From Clavaria fumosa (Eukaryota; Basidiomycota; Agaricomycetes; Agaricales; Clavariaceae), in the NCBI GenBank assembly GCA_951802425.1, contig OX637794.1, forward strand, positions 1,984,001 to 2,048,000: a stretch of 64,000 bases of DNA, read 5' to 3'. The notes under the pieces are model-generated. The model did not search any database, had not been told where the DNA came from, and worked only from the letters and a program-made list of their open reading frames with translations. Below are positions 23,305 through 31,367 of the stretch, one piece after another. Position 1 is the stretch's first letter, and the number at the start of each line of letters is the position of its first letter. The translations under genes were made by a program, and so were the position numbers.

Positions 23305-23884
23305 CTATCATGTCAAATCGCCTTTGCTGGGCATCCAGTCTTTCTGCCAGCACTTTCCATTCTCCATAAGTCTCTGGCATCGGGGAGACACCATAGATCC
23401 TCTCCACCAACCTCCTACTCAAGTTCAACTCCAGCCAATGGACCAGGATTCCTGAGTCCTTTTCTGCACTCAACTCCGCCTGTCGGAACAGCATCTCGAA
23501 TCTCGCGAAGAACTCTGGTGCCATCATGGCACCCTGTTTCAACCCTGCAATATCGGCAAGGGCAGTCACACAGTTGTTCGGGTCATCAAACGCCCGCTTC
23601 ATCTCCTCCACAAACTCCACCCAGGTTCTGGCCTCGCCACTACCCAGGATCTCTTCCACTTTCATATTCACCCATTCAGCAGCGAATCCATCTCCAGTAA
23701 TTTTGCTCAAAGCAAAGAGGACCTTCACCAGGTCCATAGCATAGGTAGTCGGGTTCGCCATAAACAAGAGGCGAAGTGATCGGAGGAACATACAGAAGTT
23801 CCTTTTCTGCCCATCAAAGGGGGCAACAGATAGGTCAAGCCTCATAGGTTGGGCTACAGGTGGGGTGACATGGTCTGCCATCAC
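23305..23884 (-). pseudogene. A2 gag, N-terminal part
   Basis: Starts at the ATG at 23884 (MMADHV) and runs about 193 codons to the E2 insertion. It matches A1 gag closely (FDGQKRNF, EEMKRAFDDPNN, LSRRLVERIYG), and has arginine where A1 has its premature stop. It ends at the CATGA target duplication and continues on the far side of E2 at 14908 (ERT...). Confidence 0.9.
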
Positions 23885-24184
23885 AGGCCCTGGATGCTGT
23901 AAATAAAGTTCTGAGCCTTGGGCACTCAGGATTTCTTTGATCTCTTAACAGTCCTGTCCTCTTAGGCTGCTCTTCTGTGTACTTATGTACCTATAGAACT
24001 CTTATTCTATGAAACTTTTGTTAACATGGGGCCTGAATGGTGTCCCAGGTGGTTGCTCCACAACTCCTAATGAGTTGCCCATGCACCCTTCTGACAATGG
24101 TCACAGAGCAAGGGCCCTGTCCACTGGACCAGGAAACTACAGAAAGACTATGTAGGGGCCTTTCCTTGCCCTGTACACTACACG
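23885..24184 (-). other. A2 leader, part next to gag
   Basis: Untranslated leader, matching A1 2380-2677. It is cut at 24184 by element B and resumes at 30803. Confidence 0.8.
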
Positions 24185-24763
24185 TGTCAGTCCAAGTCCC
24201 TCACAGAAGCGAGAAGGGGAAGGAAGCTCGATTTCAACGTGAGGGCCTACACTCATTACAAGGCGTTATATATACTGGGGGAAGGGGGCTGTGTAGGGAG
24301 TGAGTCATAAGTAAGAGAAACGAGGCTACGCGCTCTGAGTCGTGCGGGATAGGGGAGGCAACAAAGGGAAAAGGGGATGCCGAATAAGGAAGGTAGCGGC
24401 GAGGTACGAATGTGGGGAGGATGACAGAGGGAATGCTTGGCGCGGTCTTGGCTGCCCGAGGGGAGACCTCAATTAAGCCCGTTTAGGTTAGATTGGTTGA
24501 TGGGGCACGTCAGAGGCATTTTAGCTGATCCGCCTCCATCACGAATTCCAAAGCGTGGGAAATCGCAAGGAACGTGGGTGGGGGCACGTGATGGGTGCTG
24601 GTCGCGGGCCTATAAGCGCCAGGGGGGTCGCGAGTGTGGAGTTGAGGTCGCGGGCGGGCGCTTAAGGTCGCAGGGGGTCACGTGGTCCCATACTTGGTCC
24701 TCGTAGCTAGATCCTAGCGTGTTGCGGACTTAGTGACGGCGGCTTACGTAATGGATCCTGACA
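24185..24763 (-). repeat. 3' LTR of B
   Basis: 579 bp; on the minus strand it follows the purine tract GAGGAGGGGG at 24764-24780. Confidence 0.93.
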
Positions 24764-24801
24764 TGGCCCCCTCCTCAAGGCTGGGCGTCTCGACCGGCCA
24801 A

Positions 24802-27800
24802 TCACGCCTTATCCAGGTGTTTGAGGAAGAAGTCGCGGAGGAGAATTGCGGTGTTGGTAAGGTTCTGGCGGGGTTCCCAAGTATTCTCTTCGATGGGGTA
24901 GCCTTGCCATTTTACCAGATACTTCACTCCTCGTCCTACTTTCTTCACATCCAGGATCTCTTCGACCTCATACTCCAAATGGTCGTCGTCGATGGTCGGG
25001 GGGGGCGGAGGTGGTCGGGCTTGAGAAGCGAAAGAAGGAGGGATGAACGGGGTGAGGAGCAACTCATTAAATACGTCATGGATTCGCCAGGCCGGGGGCA
25101 GCTTGAGGCGATATCCAGCTGGCCCCACTTTCTCTATGATGGCGAAGGGTCCAGCGCGTTTGTTGTCGAGTTTCTTGTTTGGGCGGTCCATTTTCAGGTT
25201 TCGCGTGTCGAGCCAAACTAAGTCTCCCTTCCCATACTCGCGGCTGGGTCGTTTTCCGCTGTCGTAGCTTTTCTTCATTGCTAGCGCGGCTTTCTCCATG
25301 GCCTCTTTGGCAGCACGTCGCGACTCTTCCAACTTCGCCATCCACTCATCTGCAGCTGGGTTCACTTCTGTCCGCGGGTGTATACCTCCATTCCAGGGGT
25401 GTCGGCCGCAGTCCAAGAAGAAGGGCGTATAGCCTGTCGCGGAGTGTTCCCGGTTATTCAACGCAAACTCTGCTGTGCTCAACCACTCTGCCCAATCATC
25501 CTGGAGATGGTCGACATATCCTCGCAGGTAGGTCTCAATCTCCTGATTTACTCGCTCTGTTTGTCCGTCAGTTTGGGGGTGGAAGGTGGTACTCAGGTTA
25601 GCCTTTATCCCAATCATCCGGTAGAATTCCTTCATGAATCGAGAGACGAATTGTGGGCCACGGTCGCTGACGACCTTCTGGGGGATTCCGTGGTTCCGGA
25701 ATACTCGGTCGCGGAGGATCCTCGCAGCTCCCAGGCTCGTCAGGTCGAAACTGATCGCTTCGATGAGAGTGCGCTTGGTGAATTTGTCCACGATTACAAG
25801 GATGGAGTCGAACCCACGGGACTGTGGTAACGGTCCTACTATGTCCCAGCTGATTGCCCACCATGGGCCGTTTGGGACTGGGTGCGGGTACAGAGGCGCG
25901 GCGCATTTGGTTCGATCAGGCTTGGTTCTCTGGCAACCTTCGCACCCGGATACGTACTTCTCCACATCCTTCACCATCTCGGGCCACCAGTAGGCCTTGA
26001 CCATTGCGGCTTTCATTTTCTTTTTTCCGGGGTGCCCTGCGGTGGGGAGGTCGTGTTCATAGTTGAGCACCACCTCGTGAACGCTCGTGGGTATCCACAC
26101 AGTGTTGTTTCTCCACCAAAGCCCGAGGCGGTCTCGCGTCCAACTGTCATCAATCTCCGTGGGCTTCGTGACATATTCCGCGCTCTTTTTCTGGAGGAGC
26201 GTCTCCATTTCCAAGGTAAAGCTGGTGCGGACGTTCATGTCAGTGGGGAGCATCTGGACAGGGGCATCTTCTTCGGCAGCGTCTCCGTAGTCTGGCCTTC
26301 GTGAGAGGGTGTCGGCTTTGGTGTTGCTCTTGCCTGTCCGATACTTGATTTCAAAGTCAAAACTTTGGAGTTCTCCGTACCAGCGTACCTGTCGTGGCTT
26401 CAGTTTTTGGGGCTTTCTGAAGTATTGCAGGTTGGCGTGGTCCGTCCAAATTTCGAAGGTCTTGTCCACTCCCACTAGATACGCTCTCCACTCTCTTAGA
26501 GCCCTGATGACCGCGAGGAATTCTTTATCGTAGACATCATAGTTTTTCTCGGCGGCTGTGAGGGCCTCGGAGATGTAGTCGACCGGTCTCCAGGTTCCAT
26601 CAGGCTGCTGCTGCGAAAGAACACCACCCGTCGCGAGGTTACTCGCGTCCATTTCTACCTTCCACCTGCCCGAGTCCTGGGGTAGGGCGAGGACCGGGGC
26701 TGAGACAAGCGCTCCTTTCACATCCAGGAAGGCCGCGACCTGTTCGCTCTGCCAACACCAGGGGACGTTGCCGGTGAGCTTAAACAGGGGCTTGGCTCGC
26801 GTGGACAGGTTGGGGATGAATCTCCGCAAGTGGTTGACCATTCCCAAGAAGCGCTGGAGTTCTTTGACGTTTCGGGGCACTGGCCAGTTTCGGATAGCTT
26901 CTGCCTTGGCCGGGTCGTGCTCGAGGCGATTATGCGAGAGCCTAAGCCCAAGGTAGAACACCTCAGCCTTCTCGAACTCACACTTGCTTAGCCGGAGGCA
27001 TAGCCCATTCTCACGGAATCTCTGCAGTACCCGATCCATCCAGTAGCGGTGGGTCGCGAGGTCGTCCGCGAAGATGATGACGTCATCGATGTACGCGAGA
27101 ACGTGTCCGCCGGCGATCTCCTCTCTCAGGATGTGGTTCATGAACCTCTGGAAGGTCGCGGGGGCATTCTGGAGTCCGAACCACATTACCGTAGGTTCGA
27201 ACAAACCTCGCGACGTTAGGAACGCACATCTCTCTTGGTGCCCCTCCCACAACCTCATGGACGGAAATCCCCCCTTCGCATCGATCTTGGAGAAGATCCT
27301 GGCTCCACGTAGCTTGTCTACACAGTCGCGGATGCGTGGCAGCGGGAACTTGTCTTTGATCAGAAATGAGTTGAGGTGCGAGTAGTCGATGATCGGTCGG
27401 AGTTTGTCCTTTTCTCGCTTAAAGAAGAACGGACTGGCATAGGGCGATTTGGAGGGTCTTATCCTTCCTGATGCGAGCTGTTCGTCAATCCACCTATTCA
27501 TCTCAATCGTCTCTTCTCTCGTCAGCGAGTACAGTTTGGAGGATAAGTGGCCTGGGTCCTCGCGGAACTCGATCTTAATGTCAAAATCGGGTCGCGGTTT
27601 AGGCAACTCGTCCCACTTGGCTTCACTAAAGACCGTTGGGTATAGCGACGGCCAGTCAGGCATGTCTCCGGTGTCCGAAAAGCGGATATCCATGGTTGTT
27701 CGCAGTGCATTGTCCCAATCACTGCTCTTTGGATAGGCCCAGGGACTCGCGAGGAGCGGGTCGAAGTGGCAACTCGCGGGGCAGCGTTTGAAGGAGACCT

Positions 27801-28596
27801 TCCCCAGTGGCCAATCGATCTCTGGGTTGTGTTTGGATAGCCAGTCGTGTCCCAGGATGATTTTGTGCAACTTGGCTGTTCCGAGCAAGAAGTGTATTCG
27901 CTCTTGGTGGTCTCCTATGGTCAACAGGAGGTCGATGCCGTGGCGAATAGGCCCGCTTTTGTTTGCCGATCCATCCACATTGTATACCTTGATCGGGTTC
28001 TGCAGCGGCACAGGTTCTAGTCCGAGCTCCCTGCACCAGGCTAGGTCCATGAAGCAGTTAGTACATCCCGAATCGATCAGGACTTTAACGCCTCCCCACT
28101 CAGCTGTGGTTAGAGTCTCAAAGTGCACCGGTAGGGTCAACTCTCTCTTTCGTCTCTTTGGTTTCTCCTCCGCGACTTTTGTTGTTCTGTTGTCCTCAAG
28201 TTCATTCGCGCTCCGGGCGTGTCTCCGTTGCAAGATCGTGTATTTGGGTATACTTGCTACGGGTACAGGGGCGGGGGCGGGAACGAGACTTGTACTGTTA
28301 CAGAGACGCCAGTTCGGACTTACTGCGTCTCTCCTCCAAAATCCTGCTCCTGGGTGGGAGCCGGCGGGAGCTGTTGTTGGTGTTGCTGGGCCTGTGGGGC
28401 ACCAGCCATCTGCCTCTCTCTTTCGTAGATCGCGAGCCTGTCGCGAAGTAGCGCGAGTTTGTTCTCGTATTCTTCCACTTCTATTGGGCCAGGGACCATT
28501 GCACGTACCTGCGGCCTCGGGACATAGGGTCGCGAGTCCGGGAGGTGGCAGTTGCGGGCGATGTGTCCTACCTGGCCACAGCGGAAGCATCGACAC
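24802..28596 (-). CDS. Pol polyprotein of chromovirus B
   Basis: Open for about 1264 codons. Domains from the N-terminus: aspartic protease (LIDSGCTNCF, near residue 170), reverse transcriptase (YIDDVIIFADD), RNase H (DASNLATGG), integrase with zinc finger and DDE core (SWDIVGP, VSDRGPQF), and a C-terminal chromodomain (EEILDVKK, KWQGYP, NTWEP). It overlaps the end of gag by about 277 nt in the -1 frame, so expression probably needs a -1 frameshift. I see no classic slippery heptamer near the gag stop at 28320. The ATG at 28596 is internal to gag and may not be used. Cleavage would yield protease, reverse transcriptase/RNase H and integrase acting in cytoplasmic particles and the nucleus. Confidence 0.93.
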   Translation of the reverse strand: MSMLPLWPGRTHRPQLPPPGLATLCPEAAGTCNGPWPNRSGRIREQTRATSRQARDLRKREADGWCPTGPATPTTAPAGSHPGAGFWRRDAVSPNWRLCNSTSLVPAPAPVPVASIPKYTILQRRHARSANELEDNRTTKVAEEKPKRRKRELTLPVHFETLTTAEWGGVKVLIDSGCTNCFMDLAWCRELGLEPVPLQNPIKVYNVDGSANKSGPIRHGIDLLLTIGDHQERIHFLLGTAKLHKIILGHDWLSKHNPEIDWPLGKVSFKRCPASCHFDPLLASPWAYPKSSDWDNALRTTMDIRFSDTGDMPDWPSLYPTVFSEAKWDELPKPRPDFDIKIEFREDPGHLSSKLYSLTREETIEMNRWIDEQLASGRIRPSKSPYASPFFFKREKDKLRPIIDYSHLNSFLIKDKFPLPRIRDCVDKLRGARIFSKIDAKGGFPSMRLWEGHQERCAFLTSRGLFEPTVMWFGLQNAPATFQRFMNHILREEIAGGHVLAYIDDVIIFADDLATHRYWMDRVLQRFRENGLCLRLSKCEFEKAEVFYLGLRLSHNRLEHDPAKAEAIRNWPVPRNVKELQRFLGMVNHLRRFIPNLSTRAKPLFKLTGNVPWCWQSEQVAAFLDVKGALVSAPVLALPQDSGRWKVEMDASNLATGGVLSQQQPDGTWRPVDYISEALTAAEKNYDVYDKEFLAVIRALREWRAYLVGVDKTFEIWTDHANLQYFRKPQKLKPRQVRWYGELQSFDFEIKYRTGKSNTKADTLSRRPDYGDAAEEDAPVQMLPTDMNVRTSFTLEMETLLQKKSAEYVTKPTEIDDSWTRDRLGLWWRNNTVWIPTSVHEVVLNYEHDLPTAGHPGKKKMKAAMVKAYWWPEMVKDVEKYVSGCEGCQRTKPDRTKCAAPLYPHPVPNGPWWAISWDIVGPLPQSRGFDSILVIVDKFTKRTLIEAISFDLTSLGAARILRDRVFRNHGIPQKVVSDRGPQFVSRFMKEFYRMIGIKANLSTTFHPQTDGQTERVNQEIETYLRGYVDHLQDDWAEWLSTAEFALNNREHSATGYTPFFLDCGRHPWNGGIHPRTEVNPAADEWMAKLEESRRAAKEAMEKAALAMKKSYDSGKRPSREYGKGDLVWLDTRNLKMDRPNKKLDNKRAGPFAIIEKVGPAGYRLKLPPAWRIHDVFNELLLTPFIPPSFASQARPPPPPPTIDDDHLEYEVEEILDVKKVGRGVKYLVKWQGYPIEENTWEPRQNLTNTAILLRDFFLKHLDKA

Positions 28597-29390
28597 TCGG
28601 CCGCAGGAGCTCGTGTCTGGTCTACGATCATCCGGTCACCGGCACCAGCGGGACGGGGCATGATCTGTGGAACAGGAGCGCATTGCTGCTGTTGCGGAGC
28701 GGAGGGGAAGCGAGGCGCGGGTCGCGGGGGGTTCGGGTTCGGGTAGCGCGGGGGTGTAGGCAGCGGTCGCGACTGTTGGGACTGAGGCGGGGCCGGGCGG
28801 CTGGCGTTCTGCTCGCGGATGATCGCGTCAAGCCGTCGTTGCTGAGCGTCCAGGGTCTCGACCAGATGCTTCCACTGGGCATAGGTAACTGGCATGGGGT
28901 TGACGTTGTAGACCCGCGTGGTCAACCTTCGGTTGAGATTCGTCTCCAGCCAGTGGATGAGCACGTCAGAGTTGTCGACTGGGTCCAGTTCCGCCTTGCG
29001 CATCAGCGTTTCGAAAAGGGCGAAGAACTCCGCAGCTTCCAACGCTCCCTGTTTCATCTTTGCTATATCGTTCAGGGTGGTCGCGGTAATGTTTGGGTCG
29101 TCAAAGGCCCTCCGCAGGTCCACAACAAAGTCTTCCCAAGTTCCTGCCACTCCAGCATTCAGGATTTCGTCACCTCGCATGTTCGCCCACTCCGCTGCGA
29201 ACCCTTCTCCTGTAATTTTACTCAGTGCAAATAGAATCTTGTTTAGGTCACTGGCATAGAGCCCCTGGTTTCCCAGGAACTGCAGCCGGAGAGACCTGAG
29301 GAAGGTCCGGAAGTTCTTCTTATTTCCATCAAAAGATGGAACGGCTAGGTCCAGCCTCGGCATTGGGGCTGCGGGGACGGCGTCCGCCAT
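28320..29390 (-). CDS. Gag of chromovirus B
   Basis: 356 codons from the ATG at 29390. The N-terminus (MADAVPAAPMPRLDLAV, then SFDGNKKNF) lines up with A1/A2 gag, which fixes the start. A capsid-like helical region comes first, then a Pro/Gln-rich stretch and a CX2CX4HX4C zinc knuckle (CFRCGQVGHIARNC) near residue 270. A1 has gag and pol in one frame; B has gag ending 277 nt inside the pol frame. The protein should form the virus-like particle and bind the RNA. Confidence 0.92.
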   Translation of the reverse strand: MADAVPAAPMPRLDLAVPSFDGNKKNFRTFLRSLRLQFLGNQGLYASDLNKILFALSKITGEGFAAEWANMRGDEILNAGVAGTWEDFVVDLRRAFDDPNITATTLNDIAKMKQGALEAAEFFALFETLMRKAELDPVDNSDVLIHWLETNLNRRLTTRVYNVNPMPVTYAQWKHLVETLDAQQRRLDAIIREQNASRPAPPQSQQSRPLPTPPRYPNPNPPRPAPRFPSAPQQQQCAPVPQIMPRPAGAGDRMIVDQTRAPAAECRCFRCGQVGHIARNCHLPDSRPYVPRPQVRAMVPGPIEVEEYENKLALLRDRLAIYERERQMAGAPQAQQHQQQLPPAPTQEQDFGGETQ

Positions 29391-30210
29391 TTCGGGTGCA
29401 GGCGAGGGCGGCGACGAGGGTTCTGGCGGCGATGGATTCGCATGTTGGGGTCGCGGTTCCGGCTCTGGAGTCGCAGGTGATTGTGGTGGTGGTGGTGGCG
29501 ATGGTGCTTGCCGGGCTAGGCGCTCGTCTAAACTCGCGAAGTCTACGGGGGGTTCGGTATGAACTGGTGGTGCTGGGGGGGATGGGGTTGATAGGACGGG
29601 GGATGAAAGCGAGGGGTCGGTATTCGTGGACGATGAACTGTTCGACTCCGAGGAGGGTAAGCTCTGTCTGGATCTCCACGGAAACGTACGCGGGTTCGTT
29701 CGTCGACTCGTCGTTGTCGCTGTTTATGTAGTCCTCAAGGTCGTCGAGGTTAACGTCGATGGTGCTGTGTGCGGGCGATCTCGTGCCTGAGGTCGCGGAG
29801 TCTGGTAATGCAATCGCTAGGGCTTCTCTCAATCTCTGCTCTCGTCTGCTCTGTTCTTGTGTGTATAGCCTTCCGAAGTAAGGCGCGAGTCTTCTTTCCT
29901 CCTCAATAATCCACAATTCGAAAGGGCGTAGCTCTCGCGGTCTCAGTACCACAGTTTCCGTCTCCGAAACGTCGGATTCCGTAGGTGTGTCTGGGTAGAA
30001 TTCAGTTCGTACGCGGGTGTCAAAGTACCTCGCCCAATATTCATCTTCTCCAAAGTCCAGGACCGTGGTGAGCCACTCGTCCGTTATGTCCTCGTTATGC
30101 GTCGGGTACGCCAGGGTGATTCTCTCGCCATTCTGTTGCACATGACGGGCAGGGGGTAAAGAGAAAGCTAGGCCGACCGGGGGTTGACAGGGTCGAGGTA
30201 GCAAGGGGTA
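29329..30210 (-). other. Long ATG-less open frame upstream of gag in B
   Basis: From the primer site to 29329 one frame stays open for 293 codons with no methionine codon. It overlaps the gag start by 62 nt and is in the same frame as pol. The translation looks protein-like: an acidic segment (TPTESDVSETET), a region rich in charged helix formers (EEERRLAPYFGRLY, SRREQRLREAL), another acidic segment and a basic Ser/Pro-rich tail. No family recognised. It could be a relic, a frame read from a non-AUG start, or a chance product of stop-poor CpG-rich DNA. Confidence 0.4.
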
Positions 30211-30280
30211 CACATTGAAATTGTGTCAGTCCAAGTCCCTCACAGAAGCGAGAAGGGGAAGGAAGCTCGATTTCAACGTG
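30211..30280 (-). promoter_or_regulatory. Self-priming pair and promoter of B
   Basis: The 13 bases right after the 5' LTR (30211-30223, minus strand CAATTTCAATGTG) pair with CACGTTGAAATCG in the LTR (30268-30280): 11 Watson-Crick pairs, one G-U and one mismatch. A TATATAA box lies about 30 bp upstream of that LTR stretch (about 30305-30312), so the paired stretch would be the RNA 5' end. Both non-Watson-Crick positions are CpG against TpG/CpA differences. Confidence 0.65.
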
Positions 30281-30802
30281 AGGGCCTACACTCATTACAA
30301 GGCGTTATATATACTGGGGGAAGGGGGCTGTGTAGGGAGTGAGTCATAAGTAAGAGAAACGAGGCTACGCGCTCTGAGTCGCGCGGGATAGGGGAGGCAA
30401 CAAAGGGAAAAGGGGATGCCGAATAAGGAAGGTAGCGGCGAGGTACGAATGTGGGGAGGATGACAGAGGGAATGCTTGGCGCGGTCTTGGCTGCCCGAGG
30501 GGAGACCTCAATTAAGCCCGTTTAGGTTAGATTGGTTGATGGGGCACGTCAGAGGCATTTTAGCTGATCCGCCTCCATCACGAATTCCAAAGCGTGGGAA
30601 ATCGCAAGGAACGTGGGTGGGGGCACATGATGGGTGCTGGTCGCGGGCCTATAAGCGCCAGGGGGGTCGCGAGTGTGGAGTTGAGGTCGCGGGCAGGCGC
30701 TTAAGGTCGCAGGGGGTCACGTGGTCCCATACTCGGTCCTCGTAGCTAGATCCTAGTGTGTTGCGGACTTAGTGACGGCAGCTTACGTAATGGATCCTGA
30801 CA
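30224..30802 (-). repeat. 5' LTR of B
   Basis: 579 bp, same length as the 3' LTR, 6 differences. Confidence 0.93.
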
Positions 30803-31078
30803 ACACGATTCACTGGTACATAGCTGTAAAACAAAGTTCTGGGCCTTGGGCACTCGGTATCACTTGGGGAGGGTCACAGTTGACTTCCTCCTGGTCTGGT
30901 CACATGTATCTACACACAGTAAAAATTTCGCGTGGTTCTGTTACACACCGCAGGCAGGGTAAAGGAGAAGAGGATGATAGGGGCTGAGCTGTGACAACAT
31001 GTCACAGTTTGAAATTAAGGGTCCAGGCTAGCCGGGTTAGGACACAGGGCTAGGGCGGACAGGCGGATCTTAGTATTA
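30803..31078 (-). other. A2 leader, part next to the LTR, with self-primer site
   Basis: Continues the leader cut at 24184. The primer site AATACTAAGAT (minus, 31067-31077) is intact and pairs with 31124-31134 in the LTR. Confidence 0.85.
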
Positions 31079-31367
31079 TATCAGACTGGGTCTCACACAA
31101 CTTAAGTGTAAGGTCATGACAACAATACTAAGATAAGGGGAAAAGAGTACAAAAATGGAAAGGACGCAGTATATATAGCGAGAGCCTCGGGACTTGCCGA
31201 CTTTCCCACGCTCGGACCCTCAGATCACGTGATGCGCCCAGGCCCAGGTCATGTGATCTTACGATTATGTAATCTGACCACAGCCACAGGTCATGTGACC
31301 TTCCAACAACCCTCCCCAGTTTCTCCACAACTGCACTTTGGGATGGCTTACATAAGCGATCCTAACA
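31079..31367 (-). repeat. 5' LTR of A2
   Basis: 289 bp with a TATATATAG box. It abuts Copia F at the AAAAT duplication. Confidence 0.9.

Larger units (their letters stand above)
24185..30802 (-). mobile_element. Intact chromovirus B with TSD ACACG
   Basis: A 6618-bp element with 579-bp LTRs at both ends (24185-24763 and 30224-30802), starting TGTCAG and ending CTGACA, flanked by ACACG (24180-24184 and 30803-30807). Coding frames are open with no premature stop. The LTRs differ at six sites, all at CpG. It is the youngest datable arrival in the nest and the best candidate in the window for an active element. It is richer in CpG than its neighbours, as expected of a recent insert not yet eroded. 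Confidence 0.95.
10757..31367 (-). mobile_element. Chromovirus A2, full-length but split by two later insertions
   Basis: Same family as A1. The 289-bp LTRs lie 20.6 kb apart (10757-11045 and 31079-31367) and are flanked by an exact AAAAT duplication (10752-10756 and 31368-31372). The interior is interrupted by E2 (14914-23299) and by element B (24185-30802), each with its own 5-bp duplication. Removing these leaves an element of about 5.6 kb, like A1. The two LTRs differ at seven sites, all CpG to TpG or CpA. A2 itself lies inside Copia F. Confidence 0.93.

Noticed and set aside
30213..30213. Start codon for the long frame upstream of B gag
   Set aside because: The codon is GTG within the primer site, not ATG. 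I did not call a CDS on it.
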